Shown one piece after another: positions 56,951 to 64,000 of a stretch of 64,000 bases of DNA. A program made the translations under genes and the position numbers. Positions within the stretch are counted from its first letter, which is position 1, and each line of letters begins with the position of its first letter. The stretch is from SG8-38 sp963842915 (GTDB lineage: Bacteria > Myxococcota_A > Polyangia > Polyangiales > Houyiibacteriaceae). The notes under the pieces were generated by a model that was given only the letters and a program-made list of their open reading frames with translations, did not search any database and was not told the origin of the DNA. Where the stretch lies: NCBI GenBank assembly GCA_963842915.1, contig CAWJII010000010.1, positions 248,001 through 312,000 of the forward strand, read 5' to 3'.

Positions 56951-57781
56951 ATGGCACGCTTACGCTACGTGAATCACAGCTCGGGGGCAGGCGCGGCCAA
57001 GGCCGGCGGTTCCAAGATTCGCCATACGGTACAGTCGATTCGGGCGCTCTACGAAACCGAGCCGGAGATCGCCAAGGCGCTCCTGCCGCGGCCGCTACAA
57101 GCCGCTGCGGCCCCCGAGATCTTCGTGCAGTTTGCAAACGTGGCGATGCATTTGTCCGAAGAGCGAACCGTCCGGATCGGCGCTGCGACCGTGGGCGTGG
57201 CCTGCTCCTACGAAGGCCGCCCCGGCTACTACGTGCTCGCCATGCCGATGGAAGGCGAGTTCGTCGTGATTGGCGGCCGCGAGAAGTACGGCGAGCCGAA
57301 GAAGATCGCCGAGACGGAGTTCTCGATCGAAGGCGGCCGCGTGAACGCCAAGGTGACGCGGCACGGGGTCGCGTTTCTCGAGCTGGATGGAAGGATTGGC
57401 GAGGCCTCGGATGGTCCGAAAGAGTTCACCGAGTACTTCTACTGCTACAAGGCGCTCCCGGCGGCCGTCCCCGAATCGAACGACAACGGCGGATTTGATG
57501 GCGACGTACTGCTGACGCTGCTCACCTGGGAGCGAAAATACGACTCGCTGAGGCGCATCGAGGACGGCCGGATCATTCTGAGAGAGTCTGCCCGCGACCC
57601 GCTCATCGACGTGCCGGTCAAACGGCTGCTGCGCATGGAATTCGCGGAAGGAGCTTCGAGGACGAGCGGCGAGGTGCTTCGCTCGGTGCCAGGCGAATGG
57701 CTGCAGCCCTTCCTCGGCCAGCGGTACGACGAGCCGCAGGAGGGCATCGAGGTCGTCCTCGGGTCCCAGGAGCCGCAGTAG
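56951..57781 (+). CDS. acetoacetate decarboxylase-like protein
   Basis: A 276-residue protein with the acetoacetate decarboxylase fold. GGREKYGEPKKIAE carries the Lys pair (117-118), where the Schiff-base Lys of the clostridial enzyme lies; the surrounding YYVLAMPMEGEFVV is characteristic. Many family members are not decarboxylases but Schiff-base aldolases, dehydratases or decarboxylases of other beta-keto acids. With a Rieske oxygenase, an amidohydrolase and an SDR, ring-cleavage product processing is more likely than acetone formation. Confidence 0.82.
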   Translation: MARLRYVNHSSGAGAAKAGGSKIRHTVQSIRALYETEPEIAKALLPRPLQAAAAPEIFVQFANVAMHLSEERTVRIGAATVGVACSYEGRPGYYVLAMPMEGEFVVIGGREKYGEPKKIAETEFSIEGGRVNAKVTRHGVAFLELDGRIGEASDGPKEFTEYFYCYKALPAAVPESNDNGGFDGDVLLTLLTWERKYDSLRRIEDGRIILRESARDPLIDVPVKRLLRMEFAEGASRTSGEVLRSVPGEWLQPFLGQRYDEPQEGIEVVLGSQEPQ

Positions 57782-57782
57782 G

Positions 57783-58646
57783 ATGCGCGACTTCGCGGAG
57801 AAGGTGGCGGTCATCACCGGAGGCGCGAGCGGTGTCGGCCGCGCGATTGCCGCGAAGCTGGCGGGCGAAGGCGCCAAGGTGGTCATCGCGGACGTCGACG
57901 CGGAGTCGATCGCCAGAACACGCGACGAGCTTGCAGGTCAGGGGCTCGCGATCGACGGCATGGAGGTCGACGTCACCCGCGCGGAGTCCGTCGACGCTCT
58001 GGCCCGACGTGTATTCGCCGACTATGGCAACGTTCACTTGCTCTTCAACAACGCGGGCGTCGGCATCAAGGAAGCAAAGCGCCGCGTCTGGACGATTCCC
58101 GAAAACGACTGGCAGTGGGCCTACGCGGTGAACGTCATCGGAGTGACCAACGGGATTCGCGCCTTCGTGCCCAGCATGTTGGAACGTGGAGAGGAGGGGC
58201 ACGTGATCAATACCTCGTCGGGGAACGGGGGGATCGCCTCCTTGCCGACGACCCCGGTCTATGCGTCCTCGAAGGCGGCGGTCACGAGCCTCAGCGAGGT
58301 CTTGCACTATCAGTTCTTGATGGACGAGGCGAAGCTGCAGGCTCACGTTCTGTTTCCGGGGCCGTACCTGGTCAACACCAACATCCTGAACTCCGATCGC
58401 GTCCGGCCCGACGAGTTTCGCATCGAGGGTCAGGCGCCCGCGACGTATGTGAACATGAAAGCGCTCGCGCAAAGCGCTGGGGTCGAGCTCAGGCTCACGG
58501 AGCCAGAGGAGGTGGCGGACATGGCGCTCAAAGGCATTCGCGACGGCCGCTTTTGGATCCTATCGAAGCTAGGCAAGAGCGACGCGCGATTGAGCGCGCG
58601 CACAGAGAGCATCTTGGCACGCAAAAACCCCGAGCCGCCCCAGTGA
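57783..58646 (+). CDS. short-chain dehydrogenase/reductase
   Basis: A 287-residue classical SDR. The cofactor motif is TGGASGVG (about 12-19), LLFNNAGVG follows, and the active site is YASSK (about 159-163) with a Ser just ahead (NTSSGNGG). It oxidises an alcohol or reduces a ketone with NAD(P). It starts one base after the previous stop, and its stop overlaps the ALDH start (TGATG). Confidence 0.92.
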   Translation: MRDFAEKVAVITGGASGVGRAIAAKLAGEGAKVVIADVDAESIARTRDELAGQGLAIDGMEVDVTRAESVDALARRVFADYGNVHLLFNNAGVGIKEAKRRVWTIPENDWQWAYAVNVIGVTNGIRAFVPSMLERGEEGHVINTSSGNGGIASLPTTPVYASSKAAVTSLSEVLHYQFLMDEAKLQAHVLFPGPYLVNTNILNSDRVRPDEFRIEGQAPATYVNMKALAQSAGVELRLTEPEEVADMALKGIRDGRFWILSKLGKSDARLSARTESILARKNPEPPQ

Positions 58647-60058
58647 TGAGAGCGCTGCTCGCAAAACAGAGAGCGGCCTTCATGGCGGACGGCTTCGCCA
58701 GCGCCGAGACGCGCCTCGATCGCCTGGATCGGGCGCTTGCGCTCATCCACGACCATCAGGCTGAGATTGCCGACACGATCGATCAGGACTTCGGTAATCG
58801 CTCGCGTCACCAGTCGCTCATGAGCGACGTCTACGCAACCATGGAGGGCTTCAAGGACGCCAAGAAGCATCTGCGGCGTTGGATGAAGGGCGAGAAGCGG
58901 CGCGCGGGTATGCCTCAGCGGCTGTTCGGCGCCAAGGCCCGGGTCGAGTATCGGCCAAAGGGTGTCGTTGGCATTCTCGGCACCTGGAACTTCCCGGTGT
59001 ACACGCTCTTCTCGCCGCTGGCGGGTGTACTCGCAGCCGGGAACCGGGCGATGCTCAAGTTCTCGGAGGTGTCGCCCGCGACCGCTGCACTGATGGAACG
59101 CCTGGTCGCGAGCAGCTTCGATGAGACCGAGGTTGCCTGCGTGCCGGGTGGACCGGAGCTTGCGGCGGCGTTCTGCTCGCTACCGTTCGACCACCTTTGT
59201 TTCACCGGCTCGGCGAATATCGGCAAGCTCGTCATGCGAGCCGCCGCGGACAACCTCACCCCGGTCACGCTCGAGCTCGGAGGCAAGTCTCCGGTCATCA
59301 TTGCCCGTGACGCGGACCTCGAAGACGCCGCGGTGCGCATCATGACGGGCAAGGCCCTCAACTCCGGGCAGGCCTGTCTCGGCCCGGACTACATCTGGGT
59401 CGCCGAGGAGCAGCTCGAGGACTTGATTCGGCACGCGACGGCTTGGACGAGCCAGATGTTCCCGACCCTGCGCGACAACCCGGATTGCTGCTCGGTGATT
59501 CATGAGCGCCACTACCGCCGCTTGTGTTCCTACATAGAGGAAGCGGAGTCCGCTGGCGTAGACGTGCGGGCGATCAACCCGGCGGGGGAAGACTTCAGCG
59601 GGCAACAAGGCGCCTACAAGATTCCCTTCACATTCGTCATCAACCCGAGTGACGAGCTGCAGATCATGCAGGAGGAGATCTTCGGCCCATTGCTCCCGGT
59701 CAAGACTTACGAGTCGCTGCAAGAGTGCACGGCCTATGTCAATGCGCATCCTCGCCCCCTCGGCCTCTACATTTTCAGCAAGAACGAGGCGACCCAGCGG
59801 CAGTTGCTCGACCGCACGCTGTCCGGAGGCGCCTGCATCAACGATGTGATGGTGCACGCGAGCAACGAGGACCTGCCCTTCGGGGGGGTGGGCATGTCGG
59901 GCATCGGCGCATACCGCGGATTTGACGGCTTCAAGACCTTCAGCCATCCGCGCGCGGTCTACAAGCAGGGCTGGCTCAACCTTCAGCGCCTCTCGGGAAT
60001 GGTGCCCCCCTACGGGGAGCGTGCGGATAAGGTTTTGGAACGCATCACGCGGAAGTGA
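58646..60058 (+). CDS. aldehyde dehydrogenase, coniferyl aldehyde dehydrogenase-like
   Basis: A 470-residue NAD(P)-dependent aldehyde dehydrogenase. Glu210 in LELGGKSP and Cys244 in NSGQACLGPDY are the catalytic pair; GTWNFPVYTLFSPLAGVLAA and FGGVGMSGIGAYRGFDGFKT are typical of the coniferyl/fatty-aldehyde group, whose members oxidise aromatic or long-chain aldehydes. It is slightly short, lacking the N-terminal region of many ALDHs, and ends the five-gene operon. Directly after its stop lies the remnant of a methyltransferase gene on the other strand. Confidence 0.92.
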   Translation: MRALLAKQRAAFMADGFASAETRLDRLDRALALIHDHQAEIADTIDQDFGNRSRHQSLMSDVYATMEGFKDAKKHLRRWMKGEKRRAGMPQRLFGAKARVEYRPKGVVGILGTWNFPVYTLFSPLAGVLAAGNRAMLKFSEVSPATAALMERLVASSFDETEVACVPGGPELAAAFCSLPFDHLCFTGSANIGKLVMRAAADNLTPVTLELGGKSPVIIARDADLEDAAVRIMTGKALNSGQACLGPDYIWVAEEQLEDLIRHATAWTSQMFPTLRDNPDCCSVIHERHYRRLCSYIEEAESAGVDVRAINPAGEDFSGQQGAYKIPFTFVINPSDELQIMQEEIFGPLLPVKTYESLQECTAYVNAHPRPLGLYIFSKNEATQRQLLDRTLSGGACINDVMVHASNEDLPFGGVGMSGIGAYRGFDGFKTFSHPRAVYKQGWLNLQRLSGMVPPYGERADKVLERITRK

Positions 60059-60059
60059 G

Positions 60060-60225
60060 CCGCGCCCGGCAAGCTGCAGAGCGCTGCAAGCAGACCAAAG
60101 CGCCGGCCGAGGAACCGCCGGGCGAACGGGTCCTCGAAGAGCCGGCGCTTGGCCGGAAGCGAGGACTCGATCGCCCGAAACAGCGCCACGTATTCCGCGG
60201 TTCGGCTGGCCTGGCCTTCTTTCAC
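60060..60225 (-). pseudogene. truncated SAM-dependent methyltransferase (N-terminal remnant)
   Basis: Reading from GTG at 60225, 55 codons give a clean N-terminus of the Leu-carboxyl-methyltransferase-like family (TIGR00027 type): VKEGQASRTAEYVALFRAIE, then LFEDPFARRFLG and LLAALCSLPGA. At 60060 the similarity ends, exactly beside the stop of the convergent ALDH gene (60058), and the frame continues only as antisense of ALDH to 60010. The SAM-binding domain is missing, so this is a 5' gene remnant left by a deletion. It follows the Spy-like gene by 35 bases on the same strand. Confidence 0.7.
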
Positions 60226-60260
60226 AACAAGGAGATACCAGATTTGCCGCGGTCTAAGCG

Positions 60261-60734
60261 TCAGATCGTGAGCTGGCCGGAACGCAGCAAGTACGCGAGG
60301 CGCTTGCGTTGCTCCGGATCCAACATCTGATGCGTCTTTTGTAAGGTCGTCAGGACTTCCTCTTTGAGACGCTCGGCTGCTTCGACGCGTGCGCTCAGCG
60401 CCTCGGCTGCCGCCGTGGCGTTGAACTCCTCTGCTTCCACCGCATCGGCAATGCCTGCGATGCTGCGTTGCTCGTCGAGCCGGGCTTGCGCGCGCTCGGT
60501 TTTGAGCAGGTTGAGGATGCCGGCCAACTTGTCGACCTGCTCGTCGTCGAGGTCGAGGCGGTGCGCCATGTAGCGAAGAGGCCGCCGAACACCAAAGCCC
60601 GACGCCTGGACGCCGGAATGCTCGTGCGAGCGCCGATGGCGTCGCCAGCCCTCGCGCCCGCAAGCGGAAATGCGCTCTTCGCCTCCGCGATCTTCTTGAG
60701 ATCGCTTCCATCGATGATAGAAACCTGGATGCAT
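60261..60734 (-). CDS. Spy/CpxP-like helical protein (LTXXQ type)
   Basis: A 157-residue protein. A short His- and Arg-rich head (MHPGFYHRWKRSQED) and GFGVRRPLRYMAHRLDL lead into two long helices rich in Glu, Arg and Ala (DEQVDKLAGILNLLKTERAQ, then RVEAAERLKEEVLTTLQKTH) and LDPEQRKRLAYLLRSG. That is the layout of Spy/CpxP-like chaperones and metal sensors, but no signal peptide is present, so a cytoplasmic version is likely. The MHPGF head occurs in similar deltaproteobacterial proteins as I recall. A 141-base region with partly complementary ends separates it from the DUF1552 gene. Confidence 0.7.
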   Translation of the reverse strand: MHPGFYHRWKRSQEDRGGEERISACGREGWRRHRRSHEHSGVQASGFGVRRPLRYMAHRLDLDDEQVDKLAGILNLLKTERAQARLDEQRSIAGIADAVEAEEFNATAAAEALSARVEAAERLKEEVLTTLQKTHQMLDPEQRKRLAYLLRSGQLTI

Positions 60735-60875
60735 TCTGTACTCCTAACGGCCCGGGGCTCATCGCTCCCGAGCGGGTTCAGAGGGCGGGCAAAGCGCCAC
60801 GCCCCGTTAGCGCGAATGTAGGGACCCGTACTCGACCTGGCAAGGGATGAGCGCACAGTTCGGGCTGGCTGAGGC

Positions 60876-62249
60876 TCAGCGAACCAGGTCGAGGTGCCCG
60901 TTGAAGTCGCCGATGTCGCCGAACTGCTCGCCCATGCCCATGGCACGGCTGATCGTGCTGTAGAGGTCGACGTCGGAACGACCGTCGTAGTCGAAGATGC
61001 CGTTTTGGATTCTGCCGCCGCCGCCAGCCAGCCAGTAGGTCATGTAGTCGACGTGGTGCTGGTTGTCGTTCGCGGTGCCGAGCTCGGTGCCGATGAGGAC
61101 CACGGTGTTGTCGAGGACCGAGCCGCCGTCTGGGTCTGGCCAGGCAGGATCGTCGAGCCCCGCCAAGAAGTAAGCGACCTTGTCCATGAGCCAGCGAACG
61201 CAGATGTCGAAACCGTTTTCATTGGCGCGGGTCCAGGGGTGCGCGAGAATGTGTGGGCTCTCTTCGATGCCCTGGGCGCGGAGCTCGGGGATGGGGTAGC
61301 GGTCGCCCCCGCCTGAGCAGCCCATGGTACCGAAGCGGGTCACGCCGCAGCGAAGCGCCATCGCGTAGAGGTCCGAGTTGAGCTCCCAGACTTCGTTCCA
61401 ATTCGCGCCACCGGAGCCGTAGTAGAAACTCTCGTCGCCGGGACACAAAGCGGCGGTGCAGGCCTGGCTCGGGTTGAGGTCGGGCGGGGCTGCCGGTGCG
61501 TCGCAGCTGACCGGAGGCATCATCGTGTCGATCTCGAGGGAGCGCCGTTCGAGTGTGCGGACCAGGTCGAGGTGATCGGCGATGAGGGCGCGCACCCCGA
61601 GGCTGTAGGGCGAACGGTCGCTCGACAAGGCTTGGTACTGCTCGACGACCGAATCGAGCACGCTGTTGCGATAGCGAATTTCACGGCGCTCTTCGGGGCT
61701 GAGGCCGCCCGTGCCGGGAGGCATGAAGCTGCCGAAGATCGCGTCGAACACGTCGAGTGGACGCAGGAGCTCATCGTTGGGCTGATTGACGCCTCGCCAG
61801 CTATGGAACCAACGGGTTGCAGGGTTTCCACCGGTCACGTGCGTGTGCATGTTGACGTTGAGCAGGAGCGAGCCGGGCGCGTAGGCTTTGTGCGCCTTGT
61901 TGTCGAGGGACTCGCCGCCTGCGGTGGACTCGCTTGGAGCGTGCATGCCCTTGCCGAATCGGGCGGTTCCCTTGTAGTGCAGGGCCGCCCCGCCGCCCTC
62001 ATTGAGCTGCAGGCCACGAACCATCGCGAGCTTCGATTGGAAGGGGGCCAAGGGCGCGAGCACGTTTCCGACGTAGCCGTCCTGCACGAACTTCTTCGGC
62101 ATCCCGTTTCCGAAGAACAGGGAGATGTAGCGAGGCGGCGTCACACCGGGAGCTGCCGCTGCAAAGTCAGCCATCGTTGCCACGAGCGGAAGGCCGATCG
62201 CCACAGTACCGGCGCCGTGAATGAAGTGCCGTCGACTGAGCTTGCTCAT
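60876..62249 (-). CDS. DUF1552 protein, Tat-exported
   Basis: A 457-residue protein with a twin-arginine signal (LSRRHFIHGAGTVAIGLPLV). GSGGANWNEVWELNSDLYAMAL, GVTRFGTMGC and VLIGTELGTANDNQHHVDYM are typical of DUF1552. The family sits in the alkaline-phosphatase-like superfamily alongside DUF1501 and is always exported. It is encoded directly after the DUF1592 gene; start and stop overlap by four bases (ATGA), so the two are made together. Function unknown, probably envelope metabolism of a polymer. Confidence 0.88.
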   Translation of the reverse strand: MSKLSRRHFIHGAGTVAIGLPLVATMADFAAAAPGVTPPRYISLFFGNGMPKKFVQDGYVGNVLAPLAPFQSKLAMVRGLQLNEGGGAALHYKGTARFGKGMHAPSESTAGGESLDNKAHKAYAPGSLLLNVNMHTHVTGGNPATRWFHSWRGVNQPNDELLRPLDVFDAIFGSFMPPGTGGLSPEERREIRYRNSVLDSVVEQYQALSSDRSPYSLGVRALIADHLDLVRTLERRSLEIDTMMPPVSCDAPAAPPDLNPSQACTAALCPGDESFYYGSGGANWNEVWELNSDLYAMALRCGVTRFGTMGCSGGGDRYPIPELRAQGIEESPHILAHPWTRANENGFDICVRWLMDKVAYFLAGLDDPAWPDPDGGSVLDNTVVLIGTELGTANDNQHHVDYMTYWLAGGGGRIQNGIFDYDGRSDVDLYSTISRAMGMGEQFGDIGDFNGHLDLVR

Positions 62250-63967
62250 GGGGCCACCTCGACCAGCTGGAAGTCCGGATGGGTCGCAATGGCTCGAATG
62301 AGCCCTCGGTAGCTGCGACCGCTCTGGGCGAAGTCCGTGTAGACCTCGGAGAGCAGGTCGGCATCGTTCGACCCGAGCGTACGTCCATAGGCATGCTGCA
62401 CGCTCTTTTCGACTGCGCAGCGGGCGACGCTCTCACTCGTGCCCAAGGCGGCGGCGAACTCCTCGACGTTGTCGTAATCGAAGCTCAAGTCACCGAGCTC
62501 GACCTGGCCTCCGCCTGGAAGGGTATTCCCAAACTCGTCTTCGGTGATGTACTGCCCCGCCGACCCATACTGCTCGAACGCCAAGCCGAGCGCGTCGAAG
62601 CGCGCGTGGCAGCCGAGGCACAGGGCCTCCTCGCTCTGAATCGCAAAGCGCTCGCGCTGGCTCAGCCCGCTGGTTTCCGGCACGGCCACCTCCGCGATGG
62701 CGTCCTGCAGGGCCTGAGTATCGGGGGGCGGGACGCTCTCACAGAACAGGTCGTTCAATACGAACAGCCCGCGGTCGATCATCGAGCTGCTTGGATTGAT
62801 GGTGCGCGCAGCAAGCACGCTGGCGTTGGTGAGAAAGCCAATCCGTTCGGGCACGGCGCTGAGGTCATAGCTGGCGAAACCACTCTCCAAAGGTGTGAGG
62901 CCATAGAAGCTTGCCAGCTCTCCCGAGAGCTCGGCGCTCTTCTCGGTGAACGCCTGCATGAAGTCGGCGTTGTCTTCCCAAACAAGGCGCTCGAAGAGCC
63001 GGTAGGTTTGCTCCTTCATGTCGGCTCCCAGCTCGAACGCGTCCGGAATCGCGTCCAGGTGCAGCCACTGCTCGATGTACTGTCGGAAGGCCCGGCGTGC
63101 GCGAGGATGCTCGAGCAGGCGTTGCACCTGCGCGTCGATGTTCGACGCTAGACTCCCATTGGCCGCGAGCTCCAAGAGCTCTTCATCGGGTGCTGCGTTC
63201 CAGACCAAGAAGGAGAGTCGTGTCGCCAGCTCGAAGGAATCAACCTGGCGCCCTTCCCCAACGTTGTTTCCAGCCTGCGACTCGAGGCGATGGAGAAACT
63301 GCGGAGACTGCAACATCGCCCGCATCACCAACGCCGCCCCGGCTTGAAAGCCTTCGCCCTCTTCTTGGGCCACGGTGAATAGGCGGGAATAGAAGCCGCG
63401 ATCCGCATCGGCGACGGGACGGCGAAGCAAAAGAAGGCCGACGCCATTCACGAAAGCGTCGTAGCAATCGTCGCGCATTTCGGTGCAGCTGGCGTATCGA
63501 GACAGCAGGCCGGGCAGGTCGGCCTGCATGACGACCTCATTCGCAATCGCGTCATAGGCGAGAACACGCGCCGGGCTCAGCAACAGATCCAACGATGAGT
63601 TCCGAAACCCTTGGGGCACTCGAGCGTCGCGCGGCAGGCCGTACTCATCGGGGTCGACCTCGACGCCCAAGACCACCTCGAGTGAGTTCACATACTCTTC
63701 GCGATTGAGCCGCCGTCCGACCGCGGGCCCCAGGCTCACCTTTCTCGCGTCTGGGCCGGCGAGGTCTCGCGGATCGGTTGAACCGCTGCCGGGCGAAATC
63801 CGACCTTCGCAAGCGACGAGACTGGACGCCGCGCACAGCGCGATGGCCCAGAACAGCCCCAGGCCGATTGGGCCTCCTCTTAATAGGATTCGGTTATGCA
63901 ACGAAAGACACCCTGATGGGTTAATATGGCCGCTGGCGGGCGCGGGCACAATCACCCTTCCTGTCAT
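62246..63967 (-). CDS. DUF1592/DUF1588/DUF1585 multidomain lipoprotein
   Basis: A 573-residue protein (551 if started at TTG 63901). A lipoprotein signal ends at SSLVAC. In order: DUF1587 (LNREEYVNSLEVVLGVEVDP), DUF1595 (FVNGVGLLLLRRPVADADRGF), DUF1592 (SFELATRLSFLVWNAAPDEELL), DUF1588 (IGFLTNASVLAARTINPSSSMIDRG and EALCLGCHARFDALGLAFEQYG) and DUF1585. CLGCH is a single c-type heme motif. TTG 63901 gives the better signal peptide, while ATG 63967 has a badly spaced Shine-Dalgarno. The partner is the DUF1552 gene, as in Planctomycetes and Myxococcota. Confidence 0.87.
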   Translation of the reverse strand: MTGRVIVPAPASGHINPSGCLSLHNRILLRGGPIGLGLFWAIALCAASSLVACEGRISPGSGSTDPRDLAGPDARKVSLGPAVGRRLNREEYVNSLEVVLGVEVDPDEYGLPRDARVPQGFRNSSLDLLLSPARVLAYDAIANEVVMQADLPGLLSRYASCTEMRDDCYDAFVNGVGLLLLRRPVADADRGFYSRLFTVAQEEGEGFQAGAALVMRAMLQSPQFLHRLESQAGNNVGEGRQVDSFELATRLSFLVWNAAPDEELLELAANGSLASNIDAQVQRLLEHPRARRAFRQYIEQWLHLDAIPDAFELGADMKEQTYRLFERLVWEDNADFMQAFTEKSAELSGELASFYGLTPLESGFASYDLSAVPERIGFLTNASVLAARTINPSSSMIDRGLFVLNDLFCESVPPPDTQALQDAIAEVAVPETSGLSQRERFAIQSEEALCLGCHARFDALGLAFEQYGSAGQYITEDEFGNTLPGGGQVELGDLSFDYDNVEEFAAALGTSESVARCAVEKSVQHAYGRTLGSNDADLLSEVYTDFAQSGRSYRGLIRAIATHPDFQLVEVAP

Positions 63968-64000
63968 TCCTTGTCGCGGGGGAGCCCTCGAGCGAGAGCC

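Noticed and set aside
60743..60810. CTAACGG and CCGTTAG arms in the Spy-like/DUF1552 gap, considered as a structured RNA
   Set aside because: The arms are far apart and pairing is interrupted; no known riboswitch core is seen.

Overview
The window is a high-GC, gene-dense bacterial chromosome segment with about 60 protein-coding genes. I see no rRNA, tRNA, CRISPR array, transposase or phage gene. The most likely source is a member of the Myxococcota (former Deltaproteobacteria), perhaps aquatic and uncultured. The evidence is a lipoprotein ending in a long Gly/Ala/Ser 'GSGGAGG' tail, a DUF1552/DUF1592 exported pair, a protein combining TPR-like helices with two cNMP-type domains, a wax ester synthase with a long two-domain fatty acyl reductase, many small lipoproteins, and a mixed aerobic/anaerobic redox gene set. 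This placement is inference; no marker gene is present.

Region by region. 0-6 kb: the end of a surface protein, an N-acyl-D-amino-acid deacylase-like hydrolase, a small frameshifted membrane protein, and a LysR/pirin/glutathionyl-hydroquinone reductase set like E. coli yhaJ/yhaK/yqjG. 6-11 kb: a VOC lipoprotein, a tiny lipoprotein and a GT-C glycosyltransferase with overlapping start/stop codons, then an exported START-like protein and the Gly-rich lipoprotein. 11-21 kb: lipid genes (a 3-beta-HSD-like dehydrogenase behind a perfect CRP-type palindrome, acyl-CoA dehydrogenase, two-domain fatty acyl-CoA reductase, steroid 5-alpha-reductase homologue, WS/DGAT wax ester synthase) mixed with small exported proteins. 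21-28 kb: DnaQ-like exonuclease with a cNMP/CBS/DUF294 regulator, PepN and a MAPEG protein. 28-35 kb: a tightly overlapping PPIase-HupE/UreJ-DUF3604-GST operon, an outer-membrane-like protein and a DUF1214 protein.

35-46.6 kb is the centrepiece: rnfB, a giant 1657-residue pyruvate:ferredoxin oxidoreductase-like protein, rnfC, rnfD, rnfG, rnfE, rnfA, a 71-residue Cys-rich one-helix membrane protein and a plant-type ferredoxin-NADP reductase, all on one strand with overlapping or near-abutting genes. The 2-oxoacid oxidoreductase has an insertion between its cluster-binding cysteines and its own C-terminal monocluster ferredoxin. The layout suggests that 2-oxoacid oxidation, an ion-pumping ferredoxin:NAD oxidoreductase and NADPH formation work as one unit.

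46.6-64 kb holds an aldo/keto reductase, an alkylsulfatase-like metallo-beta-lactamase lipoprotein, LuxR and cNMP-type regulators, and a LysR-linked, divergently arranged catabolic cluster (Rieske oxygenase, amidohydrolase, acetoacetate-decarboxylase-like protein, SDR, aldehyde dehydrogenase, opposite SnoaL-like and hotdog-like proteins). It ends with a truncated methyltransferase remnant, a Spy-like protein and the DUF1552/DUF1592 pair. No gap between genes exceeds about 210 bases.
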